Positions 35,927 through 45,450 are shown, counted from the stretch's first letter. The stretch: 64,000 bases of DNA from Gammaproteobacteria bacterium (GCA_016209015.1 JACQWY010000023.1:1-64000), one strand, 5' to 3'. Notes: generated by a model not told the origin, from the sequence alone. A program made the numbers and translations.

Positions 35927-38900
35927 GGGACCCGCGGATGCCGTCGCCCGGGCCACGGCGCGCGATCCGACGCGCTCGTTTCTCGTCGAGGCGCCTGCGG
36001 GCTCCGGCAAGACCTCGTTGCTCACGGCGCGTTTCCTGACCGTGCTCGCCGCCGTCGACGAGCCCGAGTCGGTGCTCGCGATCACGTTCACGCGCAAGGC
36101 CGCGGAGGAGATGCGCGGTCGCATCCTCGCCGCGCTCAGGCTCGCCGCGGGCGAGCCGCCGGCCGAGGCGCACCAGCGCACGCTCTACGAGCTCGGCACG
36201 CGGGTGCTCGCGCGCGATCGGGCGCGGGGCTGGGGCCTGCTCGACAACCCGGGGCGGCTCGGCATCCAGACGATCGACGCACTGTCGGCACGCCTCGCGC
36301 GCCAGCTCCCGCTGCTCGCCGGCGCGACGGGTGCGCTCGAGGTCGTCGACGACGCGGCCGAGCTCTATCTCGAAGCCGCGCGCCTGACCGTCGCGGAGCT
36401 CGTCGACGAGAGCCAGTGGTCGGCGCACGTGGCGCGGCTCCTCGGTCATCTCGACAACGACTGGGCTCATCTGGAAACGCTGATCGCAGCAATGCTGCCG
36501 CAGCGCGAGCAGTGGCTGCGCTTCGCGAGCGACACGCCCGATCGCGCCGCCCTCGAGGCCGGTCTGCGCGCGATAGTCACGGCTGAGCTCAGGGCCCTGG
36601 AAGCGGCGGCGCCGCGGCCGGCGCTGACGGCGCTCGCAGCGCTCGGACGCCGCGCGGCGATCACGATGATCGAGCGCGGCATCGACAAATCCATCGCCCG
36701 TCTGGCGGCGCTCGACGGCCCGCCGCGCGCGATTCCCGAGGATCAGCCGCTGTGGGCGGGCCTCGCCGAGCTGCTGCTGACGGCGAACGGGACGGTGCGG
36801 AAGAAGGTCGACAAGAATTGTGGCTTGCCGGAAAACAGGCAGGAGGCGGCGGCATTCAAGGCCGACTTCGAGGACCTCGCAGCCCGTCTCGCCGCCGCCC
36901 CGCGCTTCGTTCGCCTGCTGCACGCGACGCGCGCGCTGCCGCCCGCGCGCTATACGGACGCGCAGTGGTCCGTGCTCGAAGCGCTCTACGCGGTACTGAA
37001 GCTCGCCGCCGCGGCGCTCGATCTCGTGATCGCGGACCACGGCAAGGCGGACTTCGTCGCGATCGCGCTCGCCGCGCTCGACGCGCTGGGCTCGCCCGAG
37101 CAGCCGAGCGAGCTCGTGCTTGCGCTCGACCGCCGGCTGGAGCATCTGCTCGTCGACGAATTCCAGGATACGTCCGTCGTGCAGTACGGCCTCATCGAGC
37201 GGCTGACCGCGGGCTGGACCGGCGCGGATGGTCGAACGCTGTTCCTCGTCGGCGATCCGCTGCAGTCGATCTACGGTTTCCGCCAGGCGGACGTGCGTCA
37301 GTTCCTGGCGATTGCCGAGGCCGGGCGGCTCGGCTCGGTGGCGCTCGAGCGCCTGCGCCTGACCGCTAATTTCCGCAGCGATCCTGCGCTCATCGCCTGG
37401 TTCAATGCCACGCTGCCCGCGTGCTTCGCGGCGGCGGCGGTCGATCTGCCGGCGTTCGTGGACCTCAGCGCGGCCTGCGAGGCGAAGCCCGAGGCGGGCG
37501 CGCTGCTCCACGCGCTCGCGCCGGATGCCGACGAAGCGCGGGCCGTGCTCGCGATCGTCGAGGCGGAATTCGCGGCGCGTTCGGACGCGCGCATCGCGGT
37601 GCTCGTACGCAGCCGCACGCACCTCGCCGCCATCCCCGCCATGCTCGCGCAGGCGGGCTTCGCGGTCGCAGCCGCGGACATCGACCCGCTCAGCCGCCTG
37701 CCGGTCGTCGGCGATCTGCTGGCGCTGACGCGCGCGCTGCTGCAGCCGGGCGATCGCGTCGCCTGGCTCGCATTGCTGCGCGCCCCGTTCGTCGGTCTCG
37801 CGCTCGAGGACGTGCACGTGCTCGCGCTGCCCGACGAGACGCCCCGCACGCCGGCCGAGCTCTGGACGCGGCTCGCAGCTCCCGACGCCGCGGCCGGGCT
37901 CGGGGCCGACGCGCGCCGCCGACTCGAACACCTCGGCGCGGTGCTGGGGCGCGCCTTCGCACTCGTGGGTCGCGTCCCGCTCGCCGCGCTCGTCGAAGCG
38001 GCCTGGGTCGAGCTCGGCGGCGCGCGTGCCGTCACGGACGAGGCCCTCGACCATGCGCTCCGCTACTTCGACGTGCTCGGGCGCCTCCAGCGCGGCCGCC
38101 GGGACCTGTCCGCCGCAACGCTCATGGAGGCCGTCGCGCGCCACTACGCGCCGCCCGCGCCGCGTCCCGGTCGCGTCGTCGAGATCATGACCATCCACCG
38201 CGCGAAGGGCCTCGAGTTCGACGTCGTGATCGTGCCCGGCCTCGGGCGTCCGCCGCAAAACGACAGCAGTTCGTTGTTGCTCTGGCAGGAGCGGCTCGAG
38301 ACGGCGGGGCGCTCGCGGCTCCTCGTCGCGCCGCATCCGGAGCGCGGCGGTGCGAAGGATCCGCTCTACACCTACCTGCGTGCGCTCGGCAGCGAGGCGC
38401 GTGCTGCCGAGGCGTATCGCCTGCTGTACGTCGGCGTGACGCGGGCGAAGCATCGGCTCCATCTGCTCTCGGGCGGTTGCGGCGCGGACGAGCGCAAACC
38501 GCGGAGCGGCAGTCTCGCCGCCCTGCTGTGGCCGGTGCTCGGCGCCGCGTTCGAAGCCGCTGCCGCCGCGCCGCAGGCGGCAACGACGCTCGCGCGCCCC
38601 ATCCGCACGCGGCTCGCGAGCGCCGCGCTGCCACCGCCGGCGCCGGCGTTTCCCGTCACGGCCCGGCCGCCGGCGACAGTGGAGTTCGAGTGGGCGAGCC
38701 CGGTCGCGAAACACGTCGGCACGGTTACGCACCGCCTGCTGCAGGCCATCGCGGAGGAAGGGCTGCAGCACTGGGACGCCGCTCGTGTGGGTTCGGCGCG
38801 TGCCGGCATCGCGCTCGCGCTGCGCAGCCTGGGCGTCACGCCGTCCGGCTTGGAGGAGGCCGTCAGCCGTGTCGCCGACGCGCTCGCCGCGACGCTCACC

Positions 38901-39242
38901 AGCGCGCGCGGGCGTTGGGTGCTCGCCGCCGACCACGCCGAGACGCGGAGCGAATACCAGCTCTCGGGCCTGCTCGACGGCGAGCGCCTCGAAGCGGTGA
39001 TCGACCGCACGTTCGTCGACGCGGAGGGCGTGCGATGGATCGTCGACTTCAAGACCGGCGTCCACCGCGGCGGCGCACTCGCGGATTTCCTGGACGCGGA
39101 AGTCGAGCGGTATCGCGGGCAGCTCGCGCGTTATGGCCGGCTCATGGCCGCGCTCGACCCGCGTCCGATTGCGCTCGGCCTCTACTTCCCGCTGCTCGAC
39201 GCCTGGCGTGAGTGGCGTTACGAGCCGGCCGCCGGAACCTGA
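35913..39242 (+). CDS. UvrD/AddA-like exonuclease-helicase
   Basis: An 1109-residue superfamily 1 helicase with a C-terminal nuclease, resembling AddA (RecB-like) of the AddAB recombination machine that processes double-strand breaks. Motif I GSGKT (30-34), Ia ITFTRKAAEEMRGRI, II LLVDEFQDTSVVQYG, III LVGDPLQSIYGFRQADV, IV NFRSDPALI, V MTIHRAKGLEFDVVIVPGLG and VI LYVGVTRAKHRLHLL are all intact. The C-terminal PD-(D/E)XK site reads RWIVDFKTGVHRGG. AGGAGG lies upstream of the ATG at 35913, which overlaps the AddB-like 3' end. The partner is broken, so this enzyme may act alone or be losing function. Confidence 0.92.
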   Translation: MTRAEGPADAVARATARDPTRSFLVEAPAGSGKTSLLTARFLTVLAAVDEPESVLAITFTRKAAEEMRGRILAALRLAAGEPPAEAHQRTLYELGTRVLARDRARGWGLLDNPGRLGIQTIDALSARLARQLPLLAGATGALEVVDDAAELYLEAARLTVAELVDESQWSAHVARLLGHLDNDWAHLETLIAAMLPQREQWLRFASDTPDRAALEAGLRAIVTAELRALEAAAPRPALTALAALGRRAAITMIERGIDKSIARLAALDGPPRAIPEDQPLWAGLAELLLTANGTVRKKVDKNCGLPENRQEAAAFKADFEDLAARLAAAPRFVRLLHATRALPPARYTDAQWSVLEALYAVLKLAAAALDLVIADHGKADFVAIALAALDALGSPEQPSELVLALDRRLEHLLVDEFQDTSVVQYGLIERLTAGWTGADGRTLFLVGDPLQSIYGFRQADVRQFLAIAEAGRLGSVALERLRLTANFRSDPALIAWFNATLPACFAAAAVDLPAFVDLSAACEAKPEAGALLHALAPDADEARAVLAIVEAEFAARSDARIAVLVRSRTHLAAIPAMLAQAGFAVAAADIDPLSRLPVVGDLLALTRALLQPGDRVAWLALLRAPFVGLALEDVHVLALPDETPRTPAELWTRLAAPDAAAGLGADARRRLEHLGAVLGRAFALVGRVPLAALVEAAWVELGGARAVTDEALDHALRYFDVLGRLQRGRRDLSAATLMEAVARHYAPPAPRPGRVVEIMTIHRAKGLEFDVVIVPGLGRPPQNDSSSLLLWQERLETAGRSRLLVAPHPERGGAKDPLYTYLRALGSEARAAEAYRLLYVGVTRAKHRLHLLSGGCGADERKPRSGSLAALLWPVLGAAFEAAAAAPQAATTLARPIRTRLASAALPPPAPAFPVTARPPATVEFEWASPVAKHVGTVTHRLLQAIAEEGLQHWDAARVGSARAGIALALRSLGVTPSGLEEAVSRVADALAATLTSARGRWVLAADHAETRSEYQLSGLLDGERLEAVIDRTFVDAEGVRWIVDFKTGVHRGGALADFLDAEVERYRGQLARYGRLMAALDPRPIALGLYFPLLDAWREWRYEPAAGT

Positions 39243-39284
39243 CCGCCGGCCGGCTTCATTGCCTGTGCCGCGAGCGCGACGCGC

Positions 39285-39905
39285 TCAGCGCGAGCGTCGT
39301 CGCCTCAGCAGACTCGCGCCGGGCACCAGTGCGAGCCAGGCCGCCGCCGGCACCGGCACGGCAGCAACGCGTCCGCTGAGCGCGAAGTTGTCGACCCTGA
39401 ACGTGCCGCTCGTGGAGGTCGCGCCTTCACCGTGCAGCGCCACCTCGATCGGCCCGGTGTAGCGCCGCTCGGCGAAATTGCCGCCGTTCGACTGGAAGCT
39501 CGTCGCCGTCGTCCCGCTCGCGATTGCGTCGCCCGCGATCGCGAGCGTCCAGAGCTTCGGTCCCGACGCCGAGACCTGGGCGTCGAATCCGAAACCATCG
39601 AGATAGAGCGCCTGGCCGGGCGCGATAGTCAGGGTGAATTGCAGCGTGTTGCCGTCGTTGAACGACTTCGCGCCAAGCGCCTTCCCGGGAGTGCCGCCGA
39701 GATTCGTGAGCGTGCCGTCGAGATCGGTCCACGCCGAGGCGCCGAGGTCCGGCGCGACGAATGCGGGAGCGTTCTCGAATTGCAGCGCGGCGTCGTCGAA
39801 ATCGAAGCCGACGACCGTGGCGGCGGGGCTGATTCGCGGCGTGAGCGCGGCGGCCAGGGCGAGTGCGATGGGCGCGGCAGGGCCGCGCCGGAGAGCATGG
39901 TGCAT
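39285..39905 (-). CDS. exported protein with PEP-CTERM-like sorting tail
   Basis: A 206-residue secreted protein. A signal peptide (about residues 1-29, ending SPAA) leads to a beta-rich domain with jelly-roll character (GFDFDDAALQFENAPAF, YLDGFGFDAQVSASG, RRYTGPIEVALHGEG). The C-terminus has the VPVPAAAWL motif, a hydrophobic helix and an Arg-rich end, the PEP-CTERM arrangement that exosortases recognise. The final tract LRRRRSR is typical. No exosortase is in this window. Such proteins are tied to extracellular polysaccharide and biofilm matrix. It is convergent with the AddA-like gene. Confidence 0.8.
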   Translation of the reverse strand: MHHALRRGPAAPIALALAAALTPRISPAATVVGFDFDDAALQFENAPAFVAPDLGASAWTDLDGTLTNLGGTPGKALGAKSFNDGNTLQFTLTIAPGQALYLDGFGFDAQVSASGPKLWTLAIAGDAIASGTTATSFQSNGGNFAERRYTGPIEVALHGEGATSTSGTFRVDNFALSGRVAAVPVPAAAWLALVPGASLLRRRRSR

Positions 39906-40114
39906 GTCCGTATACCTCTTTCTTCCTTGAAAACTCTGTCGAGCTGATCCTGCTGTCGCGGACCCGGGATCCGTCCCGCGCGACATCGTGAACGTTCTAC
40001 GCTTCGGATGGCCGGGAAACAAGCGGAGGCGACGGTGGGGTGTGACGGGAAAACATCCCGGCGCGGCGCGGGTCGATGCGCCGTCGCGCAGGTCGCGAAG
40101 CGGCGCGCGTCGAG

Positions 40115-41533
40115 CTATTTCAACAGCTTCGTATCGATGCGCTGGTCGGAATCGAAACGCAGCAGCAGGGCGGCGGCGCCCGTCTCGATGCAGTGTATGA
40201 GCTCGGTCTGGCGATTAATGCCGGTCTTGTGAAAGACGTGCTTCAGGTGCGTGCGCGCGGTATTGACGGAAATCTGCAGCTCCTGCGCGGCATCGTCGAG
40301 GGTCATGCCGTTGACGAGAAGCTGCACGAGCTTCGCTTCCGCCTGCGTGAGTCCGTAGAGCTTCGTCAGCACTTCATAGGACGTCCGGCGCTGGCCGCTC
40401 GTGTCGAACACATACGTGAGGATGCAGGGCTCGTCGTCCGGAGCACTGCAGAAACCCGACACGACGACTTCCATCTGCTCCCGGGCCATCGGTGCCTTGA
40501 TGAACATGGCGCCCGTTTCGGCCGACGCACCGTGGCGGGCCTTCTCGGCAGCGCTGCGGACGAGCATCTTCAGCTTTTCGTTGAGGTGCTTGTCGACTGC
40601 GACGAGCGTTTCGTTGCGCAGGTCGATGCCACGATTGCGGGCGATGATCTCGCGCGCACACTGATTTGCGTGCAGTACCTGCAGTGTCGGGCTCAGCAGC
40701 AGCACGCCTACCGGGACGGCGTCGAGCGCGGTAGCAAGCGCCTGTTCGCGGCCGCGCGTCGGCGGAGCCTTCGTACCGGGCGCCGGCGAAGTGTCGAAAT
40801 GGAGTGCGAGCCCGAGCACCTGCCCGCGCGTGTCGTGCAGCGCGGTCAAGGTGTCGTGATGGCGCCTCGCGTCGGGCGCGCCGGCGTTCGCCGGCCGGGT
40901 GAGCGGTACGTCGCCGCCTTCCTGCAGCACGCGGCGAACGAGCGTGGCCGCTTCCGCGGGACTCGCTTCGTAGATGTCCGCGATGATGTCGGCCATGGGC
41001 CGACCGAGGAGTTGCCGGCGCGTCCAGCCCGAGTTGCGTTCCGCGATGGCGTCGACGAAGTTGACGCGGCCGTTCACGTCCGTGCTGATCACGGCATGGA
41101 ACTCCGGGCCGGGGCTCTCGGGATAACGGGCGGCCGCTTCATTCGCCGACGGCGTGTCCTTGCTCTGGCGGTGCAGGGCGAGATCGATCGCCGTCATGAG
41201 ATCCTTCGTCGTGAACGGTTTCGTGATGAAGCCTGCGGGCTGCGTCGCACGCGCGCGCTCGAGCAGCTTCAGATCGACATGCGCGGAGATGTAGATGACC
41301 GGGATGTCGTGATGGGAGCGTATGCGATGCGCCGCCTCGATGCCGTCCATGCCTTCGCCGAGACGAATGTCCATGAGGATCAGATCGGGCTGAAGCTCGC
41401 TCGCTTTCTCGATCGCCTCGACGGCGTCCTTCGCGATCGCCGTGACGTCGTATCCGAGACCGCGCAAGCGCATGCGCAGTGCGCCCGCGACGGCGCGCTG
41501 ATCTTCGACGACAAGAATCTGTTCACCCGCCAT
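40115..41533 (-). CDS. multidomain response regulator (receiver-PAS-LuxR)
   Basis: A 472-residue regulator. The N-terminal receiver domain starts ILVVEDQRAVAGAL, with phospho-acceptor Asp55 in LILMDIRLGEGMDG and Lys in FITKPFTTKDL. Two PAS-like regions occupy about 130-380 (HAVISTDVNGRVNFVDAIAERNSGW, then QALATALDAVPVGVLLLSPTLQVLHANQ). A LuxR-type helix-turn-helix ends the protein (LTQAEAKLVQLLVNGMTLDDAAQEL, then INRQTELI). In-frame ATGs at 41548 and 41569 precede the receiver motif; the start is not fixed by a clear Shine-Dalgarno. No cognate kinase is adjacent, so it may be an orphan or take input through PAS. Confidence 0.85.
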   Translation of the reverse strand: MAGEQILVVEDQRAVAGALRMRLRGLGYDVTAIAKDAVEAIEKASELQPDLILMDIRLGEGMDGIEAAHRIRSHHDIPVIYISAHVDLKLLERARATQPAGFITKPFTTKDLMTAIDLALHRQSKDTPSANEAAARYPESPGPEFHAVISTDVNGRVNFVDAIAERNSGWTRRQLLGRPMADIIADIYEASPAEAATLVRRVLQEGGDVPLTRPANAGAPDARRHHDTLTALHDTRGQVLGLALHFDTSPAPGTKAPPTRGREQALATALDAVPVGVLLLSPTLQVLHANQCAREIIARNRGIDLRNETLVAVDKHLNEKLKMLVRSAAEKARHGASAETGAMFIKAPMAREQMEVVVSGFCSAPDDEPCILTYVFDTSGQRRTSYEVLTKLYGLTQAEAKLVQLLVNGMTLDDAAQELQISVNTARTHLKHVFHKTGINRQTELIHCIETGAAALLLRFDSDQRIDTKLLK

Positions 41534-41875
41534 AAAGCATTCGCGCATCTGTTGCGGACCAGATTCCATCCCCGGGCGTGGCTTTCCCGCCGCCTGTGCG
41601 ACGTCCGGCACCCGCAACACGGGACCGGTTTCCGAAAAGCCACCCGCAACTGCCTGATGCGACGGGGGATCGTTCCGCTCTAGTTATGAGTCTTCGTTCG
41701 GCACCCGAGGTGCCGGCACACTGCGCGTCCCTGCTGATCCGCGACAGGCTCGTCCCGGCCGGCCTGCAACGCGCACACCGGAGAGCCCCTGCTTGCGGAC
41801 CGCGTCACCCGACGCCCATGCAAGCCAGGGCGTCGGGGCATCGGCGGAGCGTTGTCTGCGTTCCGCGCCGGTCTG

Positions 41876-42787
41876 CTAGTGGTCGTCCCGAAACTGCCGC
41901 TGGAAGAGCTCCCGGCGTTCCTGGGCGTCCACGGTCAGCGTCGCAATCGGTCGTGCCTCGAGGCGTCCGAGCCCGATTTCTTCGCCGGTTTCCTCGCAAT
42001 AGCCGTAAGCACCTTCTTCGATACGCTTCAATGCTTCTGAGATCTTATGGAGGAGCTTGCGGTATCGGTCGCGCGTGCGCAGCTCGAGGATATTGTCGCT
42101 CTCGCGGCTCGCACGCTCGGCCTCGTCACCGACGTCCCGTGTTTCGGTGCGCAGATGCTCCAGAGTTTCCTGGGACTCGAGAATCAATTCCTGCCGCCAG
42201 TTCTCGAGCTTCCGTTTGAAGTAAGCGAGATGCTGGGGGCACATGTATTCTTCGCCCGCGGCAGGACGGTAGTTGGGCGGAAGCTTTATTTCGTCCAGGT
42301 TGATGACCTTTCGTGGCATGGGCGGCTCGGACGGGCCCTTGGCCGGCTTTGCCGGAGCCGCGGGCGCGGCGTCAATTTTCTTCGGTATTTCGGGTTTCGG
42401 GGCCGGCTTCGCAACCGCCGGAGCCGTCGCCTTCGCGGGCGCCGCCTTCGGTGCGGGCGCTGCTTTCGCTACCCGTTGTTTCACTGCCGGCGCGGGCACC
42501 TTCGGCACGGCCGGTTTCGCAGCGGCGACAGGTGCTTTCGCTGCGGGCTTCTTCGCCGGGGCTTTGACGACCGGCTTTGGCGCGGGCTTCGCGGGCGCCT
42601 TGGCTTTCGCGGGCGCTGCTGCCGGCTTCTTCGCGGCTGCTGTGGGTTTCGCCGCCACCTTCTTCTTGGCGACCGGCTTCGCTGCGGCCTTCTTCGCGGG
42701 CGCGGCACGCTTTTTCACCGGCGCCTTTTTCTTGGCGGGCGCACGCTTCGGAGTCGCCTTCTTGTTGGACGCTTTGGCTTTGGCCAC
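41876..42787 (-). CDS. dksA: DksA/TraR-family RNA polymerase regulator with histone-H1-like Lys/Ala/Pro tail
   Basis: A 303-residue protein with a GTG start at 42787 and GGGAGGGG upstream. Residues 1-155 are a Lys/Ala/Pro-rich tail full of AKKPAAK-like repeats, resembling histone H1 or pseudomonad AlgP and predicted to be disordered and DNA-binding. Residues about 170-303 are a DksA domain: LPPNYRPAAGEEYMCPQHLAYF, a coiled coil and YGYCEETGEEIGLGRLEARP. Canonical DksA has a four-cysteine zinc site (CxxC...CxxC). Here only the first Cys remains and the C-terminal pair is VDAQERR, as in zinc-free DksA2 or alphaproteobacterial DksA. It should still reach the polymerase secondary channel and work with ppGpp. 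Confidence 0.88.
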   Translation of the reverse strand: MAKAKASNKKATPKRAPAKKKAPVKKRAAPAKKAAAKPVAKKKVAAKPTAAAKKPAAAPAKAKAPAKPAPKPVVKAPAKKPAAKAPVAAAKPAVPKVPAPAVKQRVAKAAPAPKAAPAKATAPAVAKPAPKPEIPKKIDAAPAAPAKPAKGPSEPPMPRKVINLDEIKLPPNYRPAAGEEYMCPQHLAYFKRKLENWRQELILESQETLEHLRTETRDVGDEAERASRESDNILELRTRDRYRKLLHKISEALKRIEEGAYGYCEETGEEIGLGRLEARPIATLTVDAQERRELFQRQFRDDH

Positions 42788-42969
42788 GGCCGTTCCCCTC
42801 CCGTCGAATTAGCCTGTCAGCGCAGTCGATTACCCGCGAAACTTTGAATCGATCTCATGAAATCCAACCGGCACATTAATCATTTTCGCCGCGCAACGCA
42901 ATGTTTGTACGGGCACTTGCGCAGCGCGCGCCGGGCCTCGGCAACGACACGGATTCGGGGCCGTGCGCG

Positions 42970-44313
42970 TCATGGTTTGGAGGACGCAGCGGGGGCCTCG
43001 AGCGCGCCTCCGAGCGCACGGCGCAGCTCGGCTTCGGCGATCCAGTAGGCGGTCAGCGCGTCGATGTACTCGGACTGCGTGACGAGCAGATCCTTGCGTG
43101 CCGCGGCGAGCTCGAACGTGCCGGCGAGCATGAGCTCGATCTGCTGACGCGTGAGCGCCTCGATCCGGTGCTCGAGCGGGAGGACGCGCGCCTGGTAGCG
43201 CGTGGCGATCGCATGCTGTTGTCTGACGTGTCGAGCGGCGAGCTCGGCGCCATTCTCGATGTCGAGCGCGAGCGCCGCGAGCTCCTGCTGCTTCTGACGG
43301 AGTTCGGCTTCCGTTCGCGCTGCTTCACCCTGGTGGCGCCTGAAGAACGGCAGCTCGACGTCGGCGCCCGGGCCCACGGTGAGCTGACGATCGGCGGAGC
43401 GCTCGCCGATCATCCCGAGCTGCACGCCATTGAGCCAGCGCCAGTCGAGCGTAATCCGGTGCGCGGCCGCGCGCGCCTCGACAGCCGCCCGCGCCGCCTG
43501 GAGGTCCAGCCTCTGCGCGCGGGCGAGCGCCGCGGGCGTCTCCGGGAGCGGCGGCGTGGCCGGAGGCTCGGGAAGTCCGGCCGGCATGTGTAGCGTCGCC
43601 TCCGCCGCCCCCAGACCGAGGAGGCGGGCGAGCCGGGCCCGGGTGGTGGCGACGTCGACCTCGCTGCGCAGCGCGGCGAGGGTCGCCTGTTCGGCTAGTG
43701 CATCCTCGCGGGCCGCGGCGAGTATGGAGAGGTTGCCCGCGTCCTGGAGGCGATGCGCGGCCGCCGCGGAATTCGCGGACGAGGTCGCGAGCTCGCGCAG
43801 CGCGGTCTGCTTGTGGAGTGTGCCCAGATGTTCGAAATACGCGACCTCGACGTCGCCGGCGAAGCGCAATACTTCAGCGCTCACGTCCAGCACCGCGGCA
43901 TCGACGCCCAACGCACTCATGCGCGTCCGGTCCGGTCGCATCAGCAGATCCACGAGATTGCCGAGGATGCTGAACTCGATCGTGGTGGCTGACGGCGGGC
44001 GATCGGGGAGGCGCGCCGCGAGGTGGACGACCGGGTTCGGCAGGAGCGTCGCGTCCAGGTAATCGGCTTGAGCGAGCCCGACCCGCTCGTAGACCGCCTG
44101 CAACGCGGGATTGTTCGCGAGCGCGATCTGCACCGCGCGACCCGGTGTGAGCTCCGTGTCCAGCAGTGCGCGGACATCCGGACGCGCCTCTGCACCCCGC
44201 CACGTGACCTCGGCATGCAGGCGCTCGGCCGCGATAGTCCGTACCGCATCGAAATCGCGGGCCGGTCGTTCTGCCGCGCAACCCGCGAGCAGCGCGGCGA
44301 GCGCGAGAGGCAC
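42970..44313 (-). CDS. TolC-family outer-membrane efflux lipoprotein
   Basis: A protein of about 447 residues with two TolC/OEP repeats. It opens with a hydrophobic run ending in the lipobox LAGC, so the mature protein is a lipoprotein, as in CusC/NodT/OprM channels. The first repeat has LTPGRAVQIALANNPALQAVYERVGLAQADYLDATLLPNPV, and a second follows. The GTG at 44313 is the only usual start near the signal, but the n-region is short and lacks basic residues, so the start is uncertain. It lies 47 bases after the dienelactone hydrolase stop on the same strand. No pump genes are adjacent, so its partner is unknown. Confidence 0.82.
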   Translation of the reverse strand: MPLALAALLAGCAAERPARDFDAVRTIAAERLHAEVTWRGAEARPDVRALLDTELTPGRAVQIALANNPALQAVYERVGLAQADYLDATLLPNPVVHLAARLPDRPPSATTIEFSILGNLVDLLMRPDRTRMSALGVDAAVLDVSAEVLRFAGDVEVAYFEHLGTLHKQTALRELATSSANSAAAAHRLQDAGNLSILAAAREDALAEQATLAALRSEVDVATTRARLARLLGLGAAEATLHMPAGLPEPPATPPLPETPAALARAQRLDLQAARAAVEARAAAHRITLDWRWLNGVQLGMIGERSADRQLTVGPGADVELPFFRRHQGEAARTEAELRQKQQELAALALDIENGAELAARHVRQQHAIATRYQARVLPLEHRIEALTRQQIELMLAGTFELAAARKDLLVTQSEYIDALTAYWIAEAELRRALGGALEAPAASSKP

Positions 44314-44360
44314 GACGCGCCCGCGATTGGCGCGCTGCTCCGATGCGGGACGATTGGCGA

Positions 44361-45074
44361 TCAGGCGAGCACTTCCCCGAGGAAGTCGACGAGACTCGCC
44401 CAGGACCGGCGGTCGGCATTCGCGTTGTAGACGGTGCCGAATTCCGGATTGTCGGCCTCGGGGTTCGTGAACGAATGCATGGTTCCGCCGTAAGCGTGGA
44501 GCTGCCAGTCGCTGCCCGCCTCGCTGAACTCCCTCGCGAACTCCAGCACGCGGTCGGGCGGGCACATCGGGTCGTCATAGCCGTGGAGCACGAGGGCCTT
44601 GGCTTTGATCTGCGTGCCCGTGGTGTTGCCCGGCGCACCGAGGAGGCCATGGAAGCTCGCGACGCCGCGCACGTCGGCGCCCGTCCGCGCGAGGTCGAGG
44701 ACGCACAGGCCGCCGAAGCAGAAGCCCATGGCGGCGATGCGGGCGGGATCCACCTCGGGCTGCGCGCGCAGGCAGGCGAGCGCCGCGGCGAGGCGGGCCT
44801 GCAGCAGCCGCCGGTCCTCGAGCAGCGGTTTCATGAGCGCGCCGTTCTCTTCGGGACTGCGGCCCAGGATGCCCTTGCCGTACAAATCGTGAGCAAAACC
44901 GACGTAACCGAGCGCGGCGAGCTTGCGAGCCTTGTCGCACTCGAAGTCCGACCGACCTGCCCAGGCGTGGCTCACCATCACGCCGGGTCTGGGTCCGGTT
45001 CGTCGATCGTCCAGGCACATGAAGGCTTCGAACCCTTTGCCCTGATGACGATATTCGATGAAGCGCTCGATCAT
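44361..45074 (-). CDS. dienelactone hydrolase family protein
   Basis: A 237-residue alpha/beta hydrolase of the dienelactone hydrolase type, with a Cys nucleophile in GFCFGGLCVLDLAR (about residue 118), an Asp in LHGYDDPMCPP and a His in GGTMHSFTNPEAD. In catabolism such enzymes open dienelactones from chlorocatechols, but many members have other esterase roles. The start at 45074 is preceded by AAGGAAGG at good spacing. It forms a probable two-gene unit with the TolC gene downstream and is divergent from the HD-domain gene. No catechol dioxygenase is in the window, so a housekeeping or detoxifying role is possible. Confidence 0.88.
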   Translation of the reverse strand: MIERFIEYRHQGKGFEAFMCLDDRRTGPRPGVMVSHAWAGRSDFECDKARKLAALGYVGFAHDLYGKGILGRSPEENGALMKPLLEDRRLLQARLAAALACLRAQPEVDPARIAAMGFCFGGLCVLDLARTGADVRGVASFHGLLGAPGNTTGTQIKAKALVLHGYDDPMCPPDRVLEFAREFSEAGSDWQLHAYGGTMHSFTNPEADNPEFGTVYNANADRRSWASLVDFLGEVLA

Positions 45075-45450
45075 GATGGGCCTTCCTTTCGCGTCCGGAG
45101 TGGGGCTGCGGGTCCCGGCCGGGGACTCGCGCGAGGCGCAATCAGAGCACGCCCGCCGTGCGGGATTCAACCTCGCCACGCGCATGAGCGTCGTGCCGAT
45201 TGGTTGCGTCGTGCCGACATGGAAACCCGCGTGTGCGCGACGAGGGCGTCCGCGCCACGCCGCCTCGCGCAGGCCGGTTGACGGATCTCAAGTCGGTCAC
45301 ATTTTCGGTCTTCGGCGGGGAAGTGCGCCCTGGGCCGGAGCCTATACTTTGCCTCAAGACCGCCGCTACCTAGTCGCAACGGGGTCGCAGTACCCGATGC
45401 GTGGATCCGGAGTGCGACGGCCAGGCGGAGACTGACTGTGGGAGCGAGGC
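45075..45450. other. divergent intergenic region
   Basis: A 376-bp gap between the dienelactone hydrolase gene (minus) and the HD gene (plus). A TTGACG near 45280 and a TATACT near 45350 look like promoter elements but are too far apart to form one promoter. A second minus-strand promoter should lie in the same gap. No gene is evident. Confidence 0.5.

Noticed and set aside
35868-39065. 1065-residue open frame antisense to the AddA-like helicase
   Set aside because: Composition is Arg/Glu/Gly-rich with no motifs, while the plus strand carries all seven helicase motifs.
40076-41683. 535-residue plus-strand frame opposite the response regulator
   Set aside because: Shadow frame. Receiver, PAS and LuxR motifs lie on the minus strand.
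42300-42787. Low-complexity non-coding repeat
   Set aside because: The repeats are in-frame Lys/Ala/Pro codons continuous with a DksA domain and follow a strong ribosome site.
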